From an uncultured Prosthecobacter sp. (lineage in GTDB: Bacteria; Verrucomicrobiota; Verrucomicrobiia; Verrucomicrobiales; Verrucomicrobiaceae): a stretch of 10,207 bases of DNA. Below the pieces are notes generated by a model. It was given only the letters and a program-made list of their open reading frames with translations, was not told the origin of the DNA and searched no databases. The translations under genes were made by a program, and so were the position numbers. Shown here piece by piece: positions 1 to 7,907 of this stretch. Each line of letters begins with the position of its first letter. Within the stretch, counting starts at the first letter, position 1. Where the stretch lies: NCBI GenBank assembly GCA_947523045.1, contig CANNUR010000094.1:1-10207 (forward strand), given 5' to 3'.

Positions 1-716
1 GTGCCGTGGCGCGCCTGCGCGGCTGCGCCCTGCTGGCCTGGACCGGCCTGGAACCCGCCACGGCGGCGGCCCTGCGTGCCCGTCTGGGCGATCGCAGGCC
101 GCAGGTGCGCCTCGAAGCGGCCTGGGCGCTTGTCCAGCAGGGGGCACCGGGCACCTCGTTGCGGGAGATCCTGCCCGCGCTTGAGTCGGTGGGCATGCTC
201 CAGTCCGAGCGCGCGCGCGACATCGTTCGGCGGTTGGCGCCAGGACGCGGCGATGAATTGGCCGCCCTGCTTGAGGCTGCGGCGACGGACCGGGCTCGGG
301 CCCTGCTGCTGGAAGGTCTGGCCCTGTGCGGCGATCCCGCGCCGGCCGAGCGGGTGGCGGTGCAACTCAAGGCCGGCGGGCCGCGGGTGCGCGAAGCGGC
401 GGTGCGCGCCCTGCTGCGACTGGCCGACCCGCTTCATATCGCCACCGTGACCGCGCTGGCGACCGATGCCGACGCGGGCGTGCGCAAGGCGGTCGCCGAA
501 TACACCACCGCCATGTGTGCCGACACCGAGGCACGCAACATCCTCTACTGGCTCATTCACGACGCCGATTTTGACGTGCAGCGCACCGCCATCCATGGCC
601 TGGCCTGCCATGGCGGCGCGCCGTGGCGGCGACTGCAGTCGCAGGCGGCGAAAAGTCCGCTTTTGGAAGCCCTCATTGCCGAAGCGGCGGAATCCCCGGC
701 CCTGTCGCCCGCATGA
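1..716 (+). CDS. HEAT-repeat protein, 5' end outside the window
   Basis: The reading frame is open from base 3 to a TGA at 714-716, so the gene very likely begins upstream. The internal GTG at base 6 is probably not the true start. The visible ~237 residues are almost all helical and rich in Ala, Leu and Arg. They contain spaced HEAT/PBS-lyase-like repeats, each an acidic or glycine turn followed by a V-R/Q helix: RPQVRLEAAWAL, GPRVREAAVRALL, DAGVRKAVAEY and FDVQRTAIHGLA. No catalytic motif is seen. HEAT repeats form protein-binding solenoids. The stop codon overlaps the start of the downstream glycosyltransferase (ATGA at 713-716), which implies translational coupling and a joint role, perhaps as an assembly or regulatory partner of the synthase; that role is inference. 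An N-terminal membrane or other domain may lie outside the window. The repeat call is confident; the function is unknown. Confidence 0.8.
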   Translation, partial: AVARLRGCALLAWTGLEPATAAALRARLGDRRPQVRLEAAWALVQQGAPGTSLREILPALESVGMLQSERARDIVRRLAPGRGDELAALLEAAATDRARALLLEGLALCGDPAPAERVAVQLKAGGPRVREAAVRALLRLADPLHIATVTALATDADAGVRKAVAEYTTAMCADTEARNILYWLIHDADFDVQRTAIHGLACHGGAPWRRLQSQAAKSPLLEALIAEAAESPALSPA

Positions 717-2176
717 CACTCTCCGAATGGCTTGCCGATTCCCCGGTGACCGACCTGCTGTGGTCGGTCTCGGCGCTGATCCTGTTTCTTCAGCTGGCGC
801 AGAACAGTGTCTACCTCGTGCATCTGCTGCGTGCCTTGCCGGAGTTTTTCGGCGCCCGTGCGCGCAGTGCTCGCCTGCGGGAATGGTGGTTGCTGACCTC
901 GGAGGCGACGCCGCCGATCTCGCTGCTGGTGCCCGGCTACAACGAGGAGGCGACGATTGTCGAAAGCCTGCGCTCGATGCTGACCCTGCGCTATCCGGAG
1001 TACGAGATCCTGGTCGTCAACGACGGCTCCAAGGACGCCACCCTGGCGCGGCTCATCGAAGCCTTTGACCTCAAGCCGGTTCATCGCGCCGCGCCTGGCC
1101 GCACCTCCTACCAGCCCATTCGTGGCATCTACGCGAATCCCGCCCTGCCCAACCTGCTGGTGATCGACAAGCAGAATGGTGGCAAGGCGGACGCCCTGAA
1201 CGCGGCCATGGATGTGGCCAGGCATCCGTATGTGTGCTCGGTCGATGCGGATTCGCTGCTCGATGCCGATGCCCTGCTGCGCGCCGTGCGTCCCTTCATC
1301 GACGCGCCCGACACGACCCTGGCGGTGGGCGGCACGATTCGTGTCGTCAACGGCTGCCAGGTGCATGCTGGCCGCATCCTTGAGGTGCGGCCGCCGAGGT
1401 ACTGGCTGGAGTTGTTTCAGACCGTCGAATACCTGCGCGCCTTCCTGCTCACGCGCATGGCCTGGACGCGTAGCCGCGCGGTTACCATCATCTCCGGCGC
1501 CTTCGGCATCTTCCGGCGCGACGTCGTGCTCGAGCTGGGCGGCTATGAGCACGGCACGGTCGGCGAGGACATGGAGCTGGTGGTGCGCCTGCATCGCTGG
1601 GCCGGCGAGCAGGGCCGCGAGGGCCAGGTGCTGCATGTGCCTGACCCGGTGTGCTGGACGGAGGTGCCGTCCAGCCTGCAGGTGCTGTCGCGCCAACGCA
1701 CCCGCTGGCAGCGCGGGCTGTGCGAGACGCTGTGGCGGCACCGGCGCATGATCGGCAATCCCAAGTACGGCTCGGTGGGCCTGGTGGCGCTGCCCGGCTT
1801 TGTCCTCTTTGACGTGGTCGGTCCGGTGCTCGAACTGCTCGGCCTGCTGCTGGTGCCCTTGTGCACGCTGCTGGGCATCCTCAACATCGAGTTCTTCATC
1901 GCCTACTGCGCGGTGGTGTTCGGCTTCGGTCTCTGCCTCAGCCTCGGCTCAATGATCCTTGCCGAGTTTTCCCTGCAGCATCACCGGCGCGTGCGCGACC
2001 TGCTCTGGCTTGGCTTCGGGGCCATCGCGGAAAACTTCGGCTTCCGTCAGATCAACAGCTGGTGGCGGCTGCAGGGCATCTGGCAGTTCTTGAAAAAGAA
2101 AAAAGGCTGGGGCGAGATGACCCGGCGCGGATTCAGCCAGGCAAAACCGCCGGGTTCCGCCGGAACCCCGGGCTGA
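713..2176 (+). CDS. membrane-bound processive family 2 glycosyltransferase (PgaC/hyaluronan-synthase-like)
   Basis: Encodes 487 residues. The ATG at 713 is chosen over an upstream in-frame ATG at 623 because it overlaps the HEAT gene stop and puts the hydrophobic segment at the N terminus. A membrane helix spans about residues 15-37. The GT-A catalytic domain then shows VPGYNEE (73-79), the nucleotide-binding Asp104 in VVNDGS, the metal-binding DAD (178-180), the acceptor-site GED (284-286) and the processivity motif Q328-R-T-R331-W332. Two to three further membrane helices lie at about 354-415, followed by a basic cytosolic tail with WGEM-RRGF, which is typical of this group. By family knowledge such proteins polymerise UDP- or GDP-sugars at the inner membrane and extrude the chain. 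Sugar specificity cannot be read from the sequence, so calling it pgaC or a cellulose synthase would be unsafe. No PilZ domain is visible. Its partners are the overlapping HEAT gene and, by convergence, the kinase/secreted-protein operon. Confidence 0.9.
   Translation: MTLSEWLADSPVTDLLWSVSALILFLQLAQNSVYLVHLLRALPEFFGARARSARLREWWLLTSEATPPISLLVPGYNEEATIVESLRSMLTLRYPEYEILVVNDGSKDATLARLIEAFDLKPVHRAAPGRTSYQPIRGIYANPALPNLLVIDKQNGGKADALNAAMDVARHPYVCSVDADSLLDADALLRAVRPFIDAPDTTLAVGGTIRVVNGCQVHAGRILEVRPPRYWLELFQTVEYLRAFLLTRMAWTRSRAVTIISGAFGIFRRDVVLELGGYEHGTVGEDMELVVRLHRWAGEQGREGQVLHVPDPVCWTEVPSSLQVLSRQRTRWQRGLCETLWRHRRMIGNPKYGSVGLVALPGFVLFDVVGPVLELLGLLLVPLCTLLGILNIEFFIAYCAVVFGFGLCLSLGSMILAEFSLQHHRRVRDLLWLGFGAIAENFGFRQINSWWRLQGIWQFLKKKKGWGEMTRRGFSQAKPPGSAGTPG
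2152..2168. terminator. possible terminator hairpin between convergent operons
   Basis: GGGTTCC (2152-2158) and GGAACCC (2162-2168) form a 7-bp stem with a 3-base loop inside the last codons of the glycosyltransferase gene. Read on the minus strand, the stem is followed a few bases later by TTTT (complement of 2143-2146). It therefore fits best as a weak intrinsic terminator for the minus-strand kinase/secreted-protein operon, whose last stop is about 30 bases upstream in that direction. On the plus strand no T tract follows. Confidence 0.3.
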
Positions 2177-2198
2177 CCCGCGTGGAGTCGTGCCCGAG

Positions 2199-3941
2199 TC
2201 AACGACCGAGTTCGCGCAGCAGTTCCACCGAGGGTTCGTGCAGCAGCAAACGCGGCGCCAGCGAGGCCGGCAGTTGCAGGGAGGCGGCGGTGCTGCGCAG
2301 CGCCTCGAGCAGGGCGCGGATCTCCCCGGGCGGCACGGTGGCCATGGAGGTGCGGGCACCGGGGACGATGTCACGTCGCGTCACCTCGGCGACGCATTCG
2401 GTTTCCGTGGCAGGTGCCACGGGGTCCTCAAACAGAACCACGGCGGTGCCCTGTCCCGGCCAGGGCGACACCCACAGCCTGCCGCGCTTGGCCTGGTGAA
2501 AGATGGCGCGCGGTGAATCCGGCACGGGGCCGCATTCGATCGCCAGGCCGACTGGCAGTCGATGGGACTGACTCCACTCCAGCCAGGCGGTGGCCCAGGC
2601 GAGGGCTTCGACCGGGTCGCTGCGGTAGTTCATGACCACGACGCGTTGGCAGTGGCGGGCGAACCCGTCGAGCAGCGCGGAACCATGGGGCTCCTGGAGC
2701 AGCCAGAAGGGCACCACCGCCTCCAGCGGCTTGGGGGCCAGCCCGGCCAGGGTGGCATAGAGCCCCCCCCAGGCCTGGTACCAGCGGTCGGGCTCCAGGG
2801 CAAAGCCCGGCAGCAGGTAGGGTTCGACGTCGTACTGCACCGCCGCGAGTTCCGGCCATTGTGCCAGGCGTCGGTGCTGGGTGTGCACGGCCGGTGCGGC
2901 GTTGGGTAGCACCATGTGGGGGTCACCCTCCACCGCCACCACCTCGAAGCCGTCCTCGCGCAGGGTTTGCAGGGTCTTCAGGTAAGGCGGCGGTTCGTCC
3001 CCCGAATGGCGTGGCAGGGCGAGTTGCAGGACGCGCACCCCGGCCTCTTTCCAGAGGGGGCGAAGTTCCAGCCAGCGCGAGGGGTTGGCCGACCAGTCCC
3101 AAACCCCGAGGGCAAGATCCGCTGGGGCGGCAGCGGCTTTCTGTGGGGCGGGCAGCCAGCGCAGGGATTCCAAGGTGAACTCGGCGCTGTCCCCGCCCGC
3201 GACCAGGCTGACGCGCAGGGCCTTGGCCGCGGCAAGGACCGGGGGCAGGGGCAGTCGATGCGTCCTGGCCTCGGGCGTGAGCGAGAGTTCATGCAGGCTC
3301 TCCGGATCGCCGAAGCCGGTGCGGGTTTCCGCCGTCAGCCCCAGTTGCAGGGTGCCGCGGCCACGCAGGGTCAACTCGAGCTGCCAGTCGCGCGCCGCAC
3401 GGGTGGGCAGGCGCCAGGGCCGGGCGCTGTACAACCCGGCCGGTCGCTGGCCGGGGGCGACGCGCCAGGCCAGCGTGCTGTCCGGCTGGAGGGCAGCCAC
3501 GCGTTCTTCGATGCCGAAGGGCGTCCAGTCCATGTGTGCGGCGAGATCCCGGCCCGGAGGTGCCGACAAGCAGGCGGAGGGTGCCGCCAGGGCGGTGAGT
3601 TCCTCCGGGCGTGGCGGTTCCGCATCGAGGTCGCCGATCCATTGCAGGCCGCGCGGGGCCAGGCCAGCCAGAGCATCGGGGAACACCCCGGCCCAGCGCA
3701 CGCGCCCCGAGGGCAGGGCCAGGGCTTCGCCAGCGGCTGCCCCGGCCGCCACGCTCAGGTGGCGTTCACTGCCGTCCGGCCGGAGGGAGCGCTGCCAGGC
3801 CTCAGGCGCAGGGCCGTTGGGCTCCGGGGCCTGCCAGCGCAGGTGTTGCGCGTTTTGGGCCAGACTCATGACAGGCAGCAGCGCCAGCAGGCGAAGAGAT
3901 CGTGCCGCGGCTCTGGCCGCGCGGAGGAGCGAGGGGTTCAT
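2199..3941 (-). CDS. secreted protein with a putative TIM-barrel glycoside-hydrolase-like domain
   Basis: Encodes 580 residues; no family is recognised with certainty. The N terminus is a signal peptide: arginines at 7-17, hydrophobic core at about 18-27, and likely cleavage after S-L-A at residue 28. About 185-262 alternates short hydrophobic strands and resembles a carbohydrate-binding beta-sandwich. From about 276 to 505 the pattern is that of a beta/alpha barrel: strands LALGVWDW, VRVLQLAL, FEVVAVEG, AAVQYDVEPY, LEAVVPFWL, RVVVMNY and PVGLAIE. D371-x-E373 at a strand end and M437-N-Y439 on a later strand recall the acid motif and the MxY strand of GH18-type barrels, but the full GH18 signature is absent. 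The start ATG overlaps the kinase stop (ATGA at 3941-3938), so the two are probably co-translated. A role trimming, exporting or binding the polymer made by the convergent glycosyltransferase is inferred. It could equally be a non-catalytic binding protein. Confidence 0.75.
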   Translation of the reverse strand: MNPSLLRAARAAARSLRLLALLPVMSLAQNAQHLRWQAPEPNGPAPEAWQRSLRPDGSERHLSVAAGAAAGEALALPSGRVRWAGVFPDALAGLAPRGLQWIGDLDAEPPRPEELTALAAPSACLSAPPGRDLAAHMDWTPFGIEERVAALQPDSTLAWRVAPGQRPAGLYSARPWRLPTRAARDWQLELTLRGRGTLQLGLTAETRTGFGDPESLHELSLTPEARTHRLPLPPVLAAAKALRVSLVAGGDSAEFTLESLRWLPAPQKAAAAPADLALGVWDWSANPSRWLELRPLWKEAGVRVLQLALPRHSGDEPPPYLKTLQTLREDGFEVVAVEGDPHMVLPNAAPAVHTQHRRLAQWPELAAVQYDVEPYLLPGFALEPDRWYQAWGGLYATLAGLAPKPLEAVVPFWLLQEPHGSALLDGFARHCQRVVVMNYRSDPVEALAWATAWLEWSQSHRLPVGLAIECGPVPDSPRAIFHQAKRGRLWVSPWPGQGTAVVLFEDPVAPATETECVAEVTRRDIVPGARTSMATVPPGEIRALLEALRSTAASLQLPASLAPRLLLHEPSVELLRELGR

Positions 3942-6547
3942 GCCGGCAGGGTGTGGCCGCGGTCGCGCAGGGCCGAGGCGAGATCGGTCGTGGCAGCGCG
4001 CAGTTCGTCGAGCACACGCGCGCGTGCCTCGGGGCTGGTGGCCTCAAACTCCGCGCGTTGAAACAGCTGGGCAAGACGGCGAAAGCCCATGGTGGCGGCA
4101 GAGCCGCGGCCGCGGTGGGCGGCCTGCCGCCAGCCGGCGTCACTGCCCTCCGCCAGGGCTTCCGCCAGTCGCTCCTGCATCTCGCGCCCCTGCTGGAACG
4201 CCATCGTCACCAGGTCCGCATCGAGCTCCGCCTCGCCGGTGAGGCAGGACTGCAACTGGGCGTCGTCGATCTCGGCATCCACGGCGGCGACGGCGGCGGT
4301 TGCAGGAGAACCGGTCGTGCCGGTATTGGCAGTCGTTCCGAGCCAGCGCTGCAGCACCTGCTGGAGCCGGTTCAGTTCGACCGGCTTGGGCAGGTAACCA
4401 TCCATGCCTGCCTGCAGGCAGCCCTCGGCATCGCCGCTCATCACATGGGCCGTGACGGCAATGATGGGGATGGGCGGGCGGCCGACCGCCTTTTCCCAAG
4501 CACGAATCGCGCGCGTGGCCTCCAGGCCGTCCATGACCGGCATTTGCACATCCATCAGCACCACTTCACCCGCACCCGCCTGCACCTTTTCCAGCGCCTG
4601 CTGGCCATCGCTGCAGAGGACCGGCGTCAGGCCGAGGAATTCGAGCTGGTTGGACAGCACGCGCTGGTTCACGGGGTTGTCGTCGGCGACGATGAGGGTG
4701 GCCGGGCGCAGGGCGGGCTCGGAGAGTTCGGTGGCGGAGGGTTCGTCGAGGCCTTCGCCGCCGCCGCCGGCGAGCTGGTCGTAGAGTTCGGAGGGGCGGA
4801 ACGGGTAATGCAGGATGCCGCTGATGCCGACCTCCGTCATCTCTCCGCGGCTGGGGATCTCGCCATCGGTGAGCAGAAAGATCGGGGTGTCCTTGAGCCA
4901 CTCGCGGCCGCGCAGTCGCTTGACCAGATCCAGCCAGTCCTGGGCCTTGGATGAACCGAGAACGACGGCGCCGGTTTCCGGCAGGGCCTCTTCGGTGACG
5001 GGTTGGATGACAGGCACATCGCCCTCGGTCGTGTAGACGAGCGGGTTCAGCTTCCACGCGGAGGCGTGGGCGCGCAGGGATTCGGCGGTCATCGGCCGGT
5101 CCTCGATGACCACCAGCGCGCGCCGGCCAAGGCTGCGCACCGGTGCGGTCTGCTGGCTCGCCCCAAAGACGGCGGTGAACCAGAAAGTGGCTCCCTTGCC
5201 CGGACTGCTCTCGACGCCCATGGCGCCGTTCATGCGCTGGACCAGTTCGCGCGAGACCGCGAGGCCGAGGCCGGTGCCGCCGTGGCGGCGCGAGAGTTGC
5301 TGGTCCACCTGGGCGAAGGGTTGAAACAGGCGCTGCTGGGCCTCCTTGGCGATGCCGGGACCGGTGTCGCAAACGTCAAAGCGCAGGCAGATTTGGCCCT
5401 CCGACTCCATTTCACGCCGGCGCACCACATGGATGCTGACACCGCCGGACTCGGTGAATTTGACGGCATTGGAGACGAGATTGCTCAGCACCTGGCGCAG
5501 GCGCAGGGCATCGCCCAGAACCTGTTCGGGCAGGTCCGGGGAAATGTGGGCGGTCAATTCCAGCCTCTTGGCGGCAGCAGGCTGGGCGAACAGCGTGATG
5601 ACCGAGTCGATGACGCCCGAGGGCGACAGCGGTTCGCGGACAAAGACCATTTCGCCGGCCTGCAGCTTCGACAGGTCGAGGATGTCGTTGATGATTTCCA
5701 GCAGGGCGCGACCCGAGGTGCGGATGGTTTCCAGGCCCTCGCGCTGACGGGCGTTCAGCAGGGGGTCGCGCAGCAGCAGGTCGGCAGTGCCCAGCACGCC
5801 ATTCATCGGCGTGCGAATCTCGTGACTGACCGAGGCGACAAAGGCGGAGGTGGTTTTCACCGCGTCCAGGGCGGCGTCGCGGGCATCGGCGATCCGACCT
5901 TCATAGAGGCGGCGTTCGCGTCCCTCGCGCAGGAGCAGCCAGACCATCCCGCAGAGCACGACAAAGCCGGTGCCGAGGGTGCCGAGGGTCAGGCGTTGAA
6001 AAGCGGTGGCGCGCGCGTGCTGCTCTTCCATGCGGCGTGTCAGCAGCTGACCCTCAATGGCCGCCAAGTCGCGCAGTTCGCGCTCAAGCTGCGCGGATTT
6101 GGTGTGGCCGGTCACGAGTCGCTCCCGGAGGGCTTCGGGTGCGAGGCGTGGACCTTCCCGGGCATTGGCTTCCAGCAGGGCGAGGCGTTCGTTCAGTGTC
6201 ACGAGCACGGCATCCAGTTTCTCCTTCGCCCGATCGTCGAGGATCATTTCCTGCACCCGGGGTGTCATCACGGGGATGGATTCGGCCATGCGGCGATACT
6301 CCCCCTCATGTGCTTCGCGGCCTGTCAGCAGGTAGAGGCGCTGGAGGCTCTCCGCACTCATCACTGCGTCGCGCAGGCGCTCGACCTCGGCGAGGACGTC
6401 CAGGGTGTGTTTCACCAGTTGGTCGCTTTCTTCGGCCTGGCGAAGCTGCTGGAGCAGCAACCCCCCGAGCAGCAGGGGAGCCCCCAGAATGACGCAGAGA
6501 CCGAGGCTCAGGGCAGTGCGACGGCGTGAACTGAGGGAGTAAGTCAC
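3938..6547 (-). CDS. hybrid sensor histidine kinase (CHASE3-like, HisKA, HATPase, pseudo-receiver, receiver, Hpt)
   Basis: Encodes 869 residues, starting at a GTG (6547-6545) after which the first membrane helix follows at once; no earlier ATG is seen in frame before the neighbouring gene. Order: helix about 11-33; extracytoplasmic CHASE3-like helical sensor about 35-185 (with LQRLYLLTGRE); helix about 187-206; HisKA with phospho-acceptor His242 in SHEIRTP; HATPase with N360, DTGPGI (394-399), the FQPF box (408-411) and GGTGLGL (423-429). A first receiver-like domain (about 475-592) lacks the phospho-acceptor Asp and has Arg584 in place of the conserved Lys. The second receiver (about 616-737) is complete: D622 and D623, D666, T699, K721. 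The C-terminal Hpt domain has His811 in AAHRGRGSAA. It would run a His-Asp-His phosphorelay in the inner membrane; the final response regulator is not in the window. It overlaps the secreted-protein gene by 4 bases, which suggests a role in envelope or exopolysaccharide control. Confidence 0.93.
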   Translation of the reverse strand: MTYSLSSRRRTALSLGLCVILGAPLLLGGLLLQQLRQAEESDQLVKHTLDVLAEVERLRDAVMSAESLQRLYLLTGREAHEGEYRRMAESIPVMTPRVQEMILDDRAKEKLDAVLVTLNERLALLEANAREGPRLAPEALRERLVTGHTKSAQLERELRDLAAIEGQLLTRRMEEQHARATAFQRLTLGTLGTGFVVLCGMVWLLLREGRERRLYEGRIADARDAALDAVKTTSAFVASVSHEIRTPMNGVLGTADLLLRDPLLNARQREGLETIRTSGRALLEIINDILDLSKLQAGEMVFVREPLSPSGVIDSVITLFAQPAAAKRLELTAHISPDLPEQVLGDALRLRQVLSNLVSNAVKFTESGGVSIHVVRRREMESEGQICLRFDVCDTGPGIAKEAQQRLFQPFAQVDQQLSRRHGGTGLGLAVSRELVQRMNGAMGVESSPGKGATFWFTAVFGASQQTAPVRSLGRRALVVIEDRPMTAESLRAHASAWKLNPLVYTTEGDVPVIQPVTEEALPETGAVVLGSSKAQDWLDLVKRLRGREWLKDTPIFLLTDGEIPSRGEMTEVGISGILHYPFRPSELYDQLAGGGGEGLDEPSATELSEPALRPATLIVADDNPVNQRVLSNQLEFLGLTPVLCSDGQQALEKVQAGAGEVVLMDVQMPVMDGLEATRAIRAWEKAVGRPPIPIIAVTAHVMSGDAEGCLQAGMDGYLPKPVELNRLQQVLQRWLGTTANTGTTGSPATAAVAAVDAEIDDAQLQSCLTGEAELDADLVTMAFQQGREMQERLAEALAEGSDAGWRQAAHRGRGSAATMGFRRLAQLFQRAEFEATSPEARARVLDELRAATTDLASALRDRGHTLPA

Positions 6548-6596
6548 AGGAGAGGAGTGTATGAGTTTTCCGTCGTTGGCGCCAGCACTTTGCGCC

Positions 6597-7784
6597 TCAC
6601 ACTGGCACCCAGGTCCTGGCCTTGCTGCTGCGCAGCAGGGCCTCGCAGAGTTTCACCTCGTGGTGGCCATCCTCGGCGGTGGCGAACAGGACCGGGGTGG
6701 TTTTGCCGCTGGCGATGTGCTCGTAGACGGCGCGGTACTGCATCTTGTGGGCGTCGCTGAAACCCTCGGCGTGGCCGCCGGGGTAGTCGGTGAAGTTGGC
6801 GACGTCCTCGTGGAAACCCGGGGTGCCGCGCTGCAGCACCTCGTTCGGGCCGTCGCGCCGGCCGACCTGGATCTCGTTCGGCTGCTGCAGGTCCCAGCGC
6901 ACGCTGCCGCGGGTGCCGTAGATGCCGAGCGAGAGGCTGCATTTCCAGCCGGCGGCGACCTGCGAGATGCTGGCATTCGCGTGCACGCCGTCGGCAAACC
7001 CGTGGCGCGCCTTGCCGAACTGCAGCAGGACGCTGCCGAAGTCCTCGGTGTCGACCTTGTACGGCACCATCGTCTTGGGATCGGCCTGGGCGAAGGTCTG
7101 CACCTGCCCGCGCGGGCGCAGGCGGGTCTTGTGGAAGGTTTCGAGGTGGGCGAAGACGCGCTTGGCGCGGCTGCCGAGGATGAAGCTGACGGCGTCGATC
7201 CAGTGCGTACCGATGTCGCCCACCGCCCGCAGCTTGCCGCCCTCCGAGGCGAGCAGGCGCCAGTTGTAGTCGGTCTCATGCAGCAGCCAGTCCTGGAAGA
7301 AGTGGCCCTGGACGTGGATGATCTGGCCGAGGTCGCCGCGCGCGACCATGGCGCGCATCTGCAGGATGGCGGGGAAGAAGCGGCACATGTAGTTGACCGC
7401 GAAGACCGGGCCCTTTTTCCCGCCCTTCTTGACCGCGGCGACGACGCGGGCGGTTTCGGCCGAGGTCATGCCCAGGGGTTTTTCACAGATGACATGCTTG
7501 CCCTCGGCGAGGGCGTCGAGGCACTGCTCGACATGGGCCTTGTTGGGCGAGGTGATGTGGACGACGTCGACGTTCGGGCTGCGGTGCAGGGCGCGGTGAT
7601 CGTAGTCGCCGTGGACTTCCGGGATGCCCCACAGGTTGGCCAAGGCGCGGGCGCTCTTCGTCGAGCCACAGACGGCACTGACCTGGATGCCGAGGCGGCG
7701 CAGGGCTTCGACGTGGACGGGGCCGATGAAGCCGGTGCCGATCAGGCCGGCGCGCAGGTGGTGCAGGGGAGTCATGATCGCCAT
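6597..7784 (-). CDS. Gfo/Idh/MocA family NAD(P)-dependent oxidoreductase
   Basis: Encodes 395 residues, a usual length for the family. The N-terminal Rossmann fold has G16-T-G18-F-I-G21 and strand VDVVHITSPN, followed by E101-K102-P103, which carries the family's catalytic lysine. The C-terminal substrate domain has GDIGTHWID (189-197) with the typical active-site His194 and Asp197. Such enzymes oxidise or reduce sugars, inositols or nucleotide sugars with NAD(P)(H). The substrate cannot be deduced. There is no twin-arginine leader, so it should be cytosolic. The start at 7784 is the first ATG of the frame; a second ATG at 7775 (codon 4) is nearly as good and neither has a Shine-Dalgarno sequence. 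It lies 49 bases upstream of the kinase gene on the same strand, so readthrough into that operon is possible. A link to sugar-precursor supply for the polysaccharide module is only a guess. Confidence 0.93.
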   Translation of the reverse strand: MAIMTPLHHLRAGLIGTGFIGPVHVEALRRLGIQVSAVCGSTKSARALANLWGIPEVHGDYDHRALHRSPNVDVVHITSPNKAHVEQCLDALAEGKHVICEKPLGMTSAETARVVAAVKKGGKKGPVFAVNYMCRFFPAILQMRAMVARGDLGQIIHVQGHFFQDWLLHETDYNWRLLASEGGKLRAVGDIGTHWIDAVSFILGSRAKRVFAHLETFHKTRLRPRGQVQTFAQADPKTMVPYKVDTEDFGSVLLQFGKARHGFADGVHANASISQVAAGWKCSLSLGIYGTRGSVRWDLQQPNEIQVGRRDGPNEVLQRGTPGFHEDVANFTDYPGGHAEGFSDAHKMQYRAVYEHIASGKTTPVLFATAEDGHHEVKLCEALLRSSKARTWVPV

Positions 7785-7859
7785 GGTGCACCGGCCGCCC
7801 CCAGTCTGGCAAGCGCGCCGTGAGGAACAGTCGGTCGGTTAAACAAAAAAACTCCGTGC

Positions 7860-7896
7860 TGGACGGGCGCGGCGGTTTGCTTGTAATCTCCAAAAT
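7860..7896 (+). promoter_or_regulatory. candidate promoter and short leader of the membrane-protein/TPR operon
   Basis: TGGACG (7860-7865, four of six bases of TTGACA) lies 18 bases before TAATCT (7884-7889, a poor -10 with TG just ahead at 7882-7883). TCCAAAAT follows at 7889-7896, ending 11 bases before the ATG at 7908. If this is the promoter, the leader is only about 12 bases long. The match is weak and is kept mainly because a similar arrangement recurs before the gene at 10105. Confidence 0.3.
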
Positions 7897-7907
7897 TCCC
7901 CCCGGAC

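Noticed and set aside
557..1741. Long open frame on the minus strand opposite the glycosyltransferase gene (394 codons)
   Set aside because: It lies opposite a gene with clear family motifs. Its product is rich in Arg, Gln, His and Ala with no recognisable domain, as expected from antisense frames in GC-rich DNA.
2091..2105. A-rich run near the end of the glycosyltransferase gene as a programmed frameshift site
   Set aside because: The codons are AAA AAG AAA AAA, which simply encode the lysines after the last membrane part. The heptamer is not a good -1 slippery site in this frame, and the -1 frame only runs on as Arg/Ser-rich sequence into the convergent gene.
2916..4242. Two overlapping plus-strand open frames opposite the secreted-protein gene
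   Set aside because: Both run through the signal peptide region and kinase end of the minus-strand genes and give low-complexity Arg/Gly/Ala proteins. The minus-strand frame has a signal peptide and an ATGA junction, so it is the real one.
5003..6529. Long open frame on the plus strand opposite the kinase gene (508 codons)
   Set aside because: The kinase on the other strand has all its catalytic motifs in order. The antisense product is Gly/Gln/His-rich and has no family signature.
6548..6596. Gap between the oxidoreductase and the kinase as a terminator or promoter
   Set aside because: Only a short TGGCGCCA palindrome is present, with no T tract on the minus strand and no convincing -35/-10 pair. 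I cannot decide whether transcription reads through.
6561..7823. Long open frame on the plus strand opposite the Gfo/Idh/MocA gene (420 codons)
   Set aside because: It is a shadow of the oxidoreductase gene; its composition (Val, Gly, Asp, Ala repeats) reflects the reverse complement of its codons.
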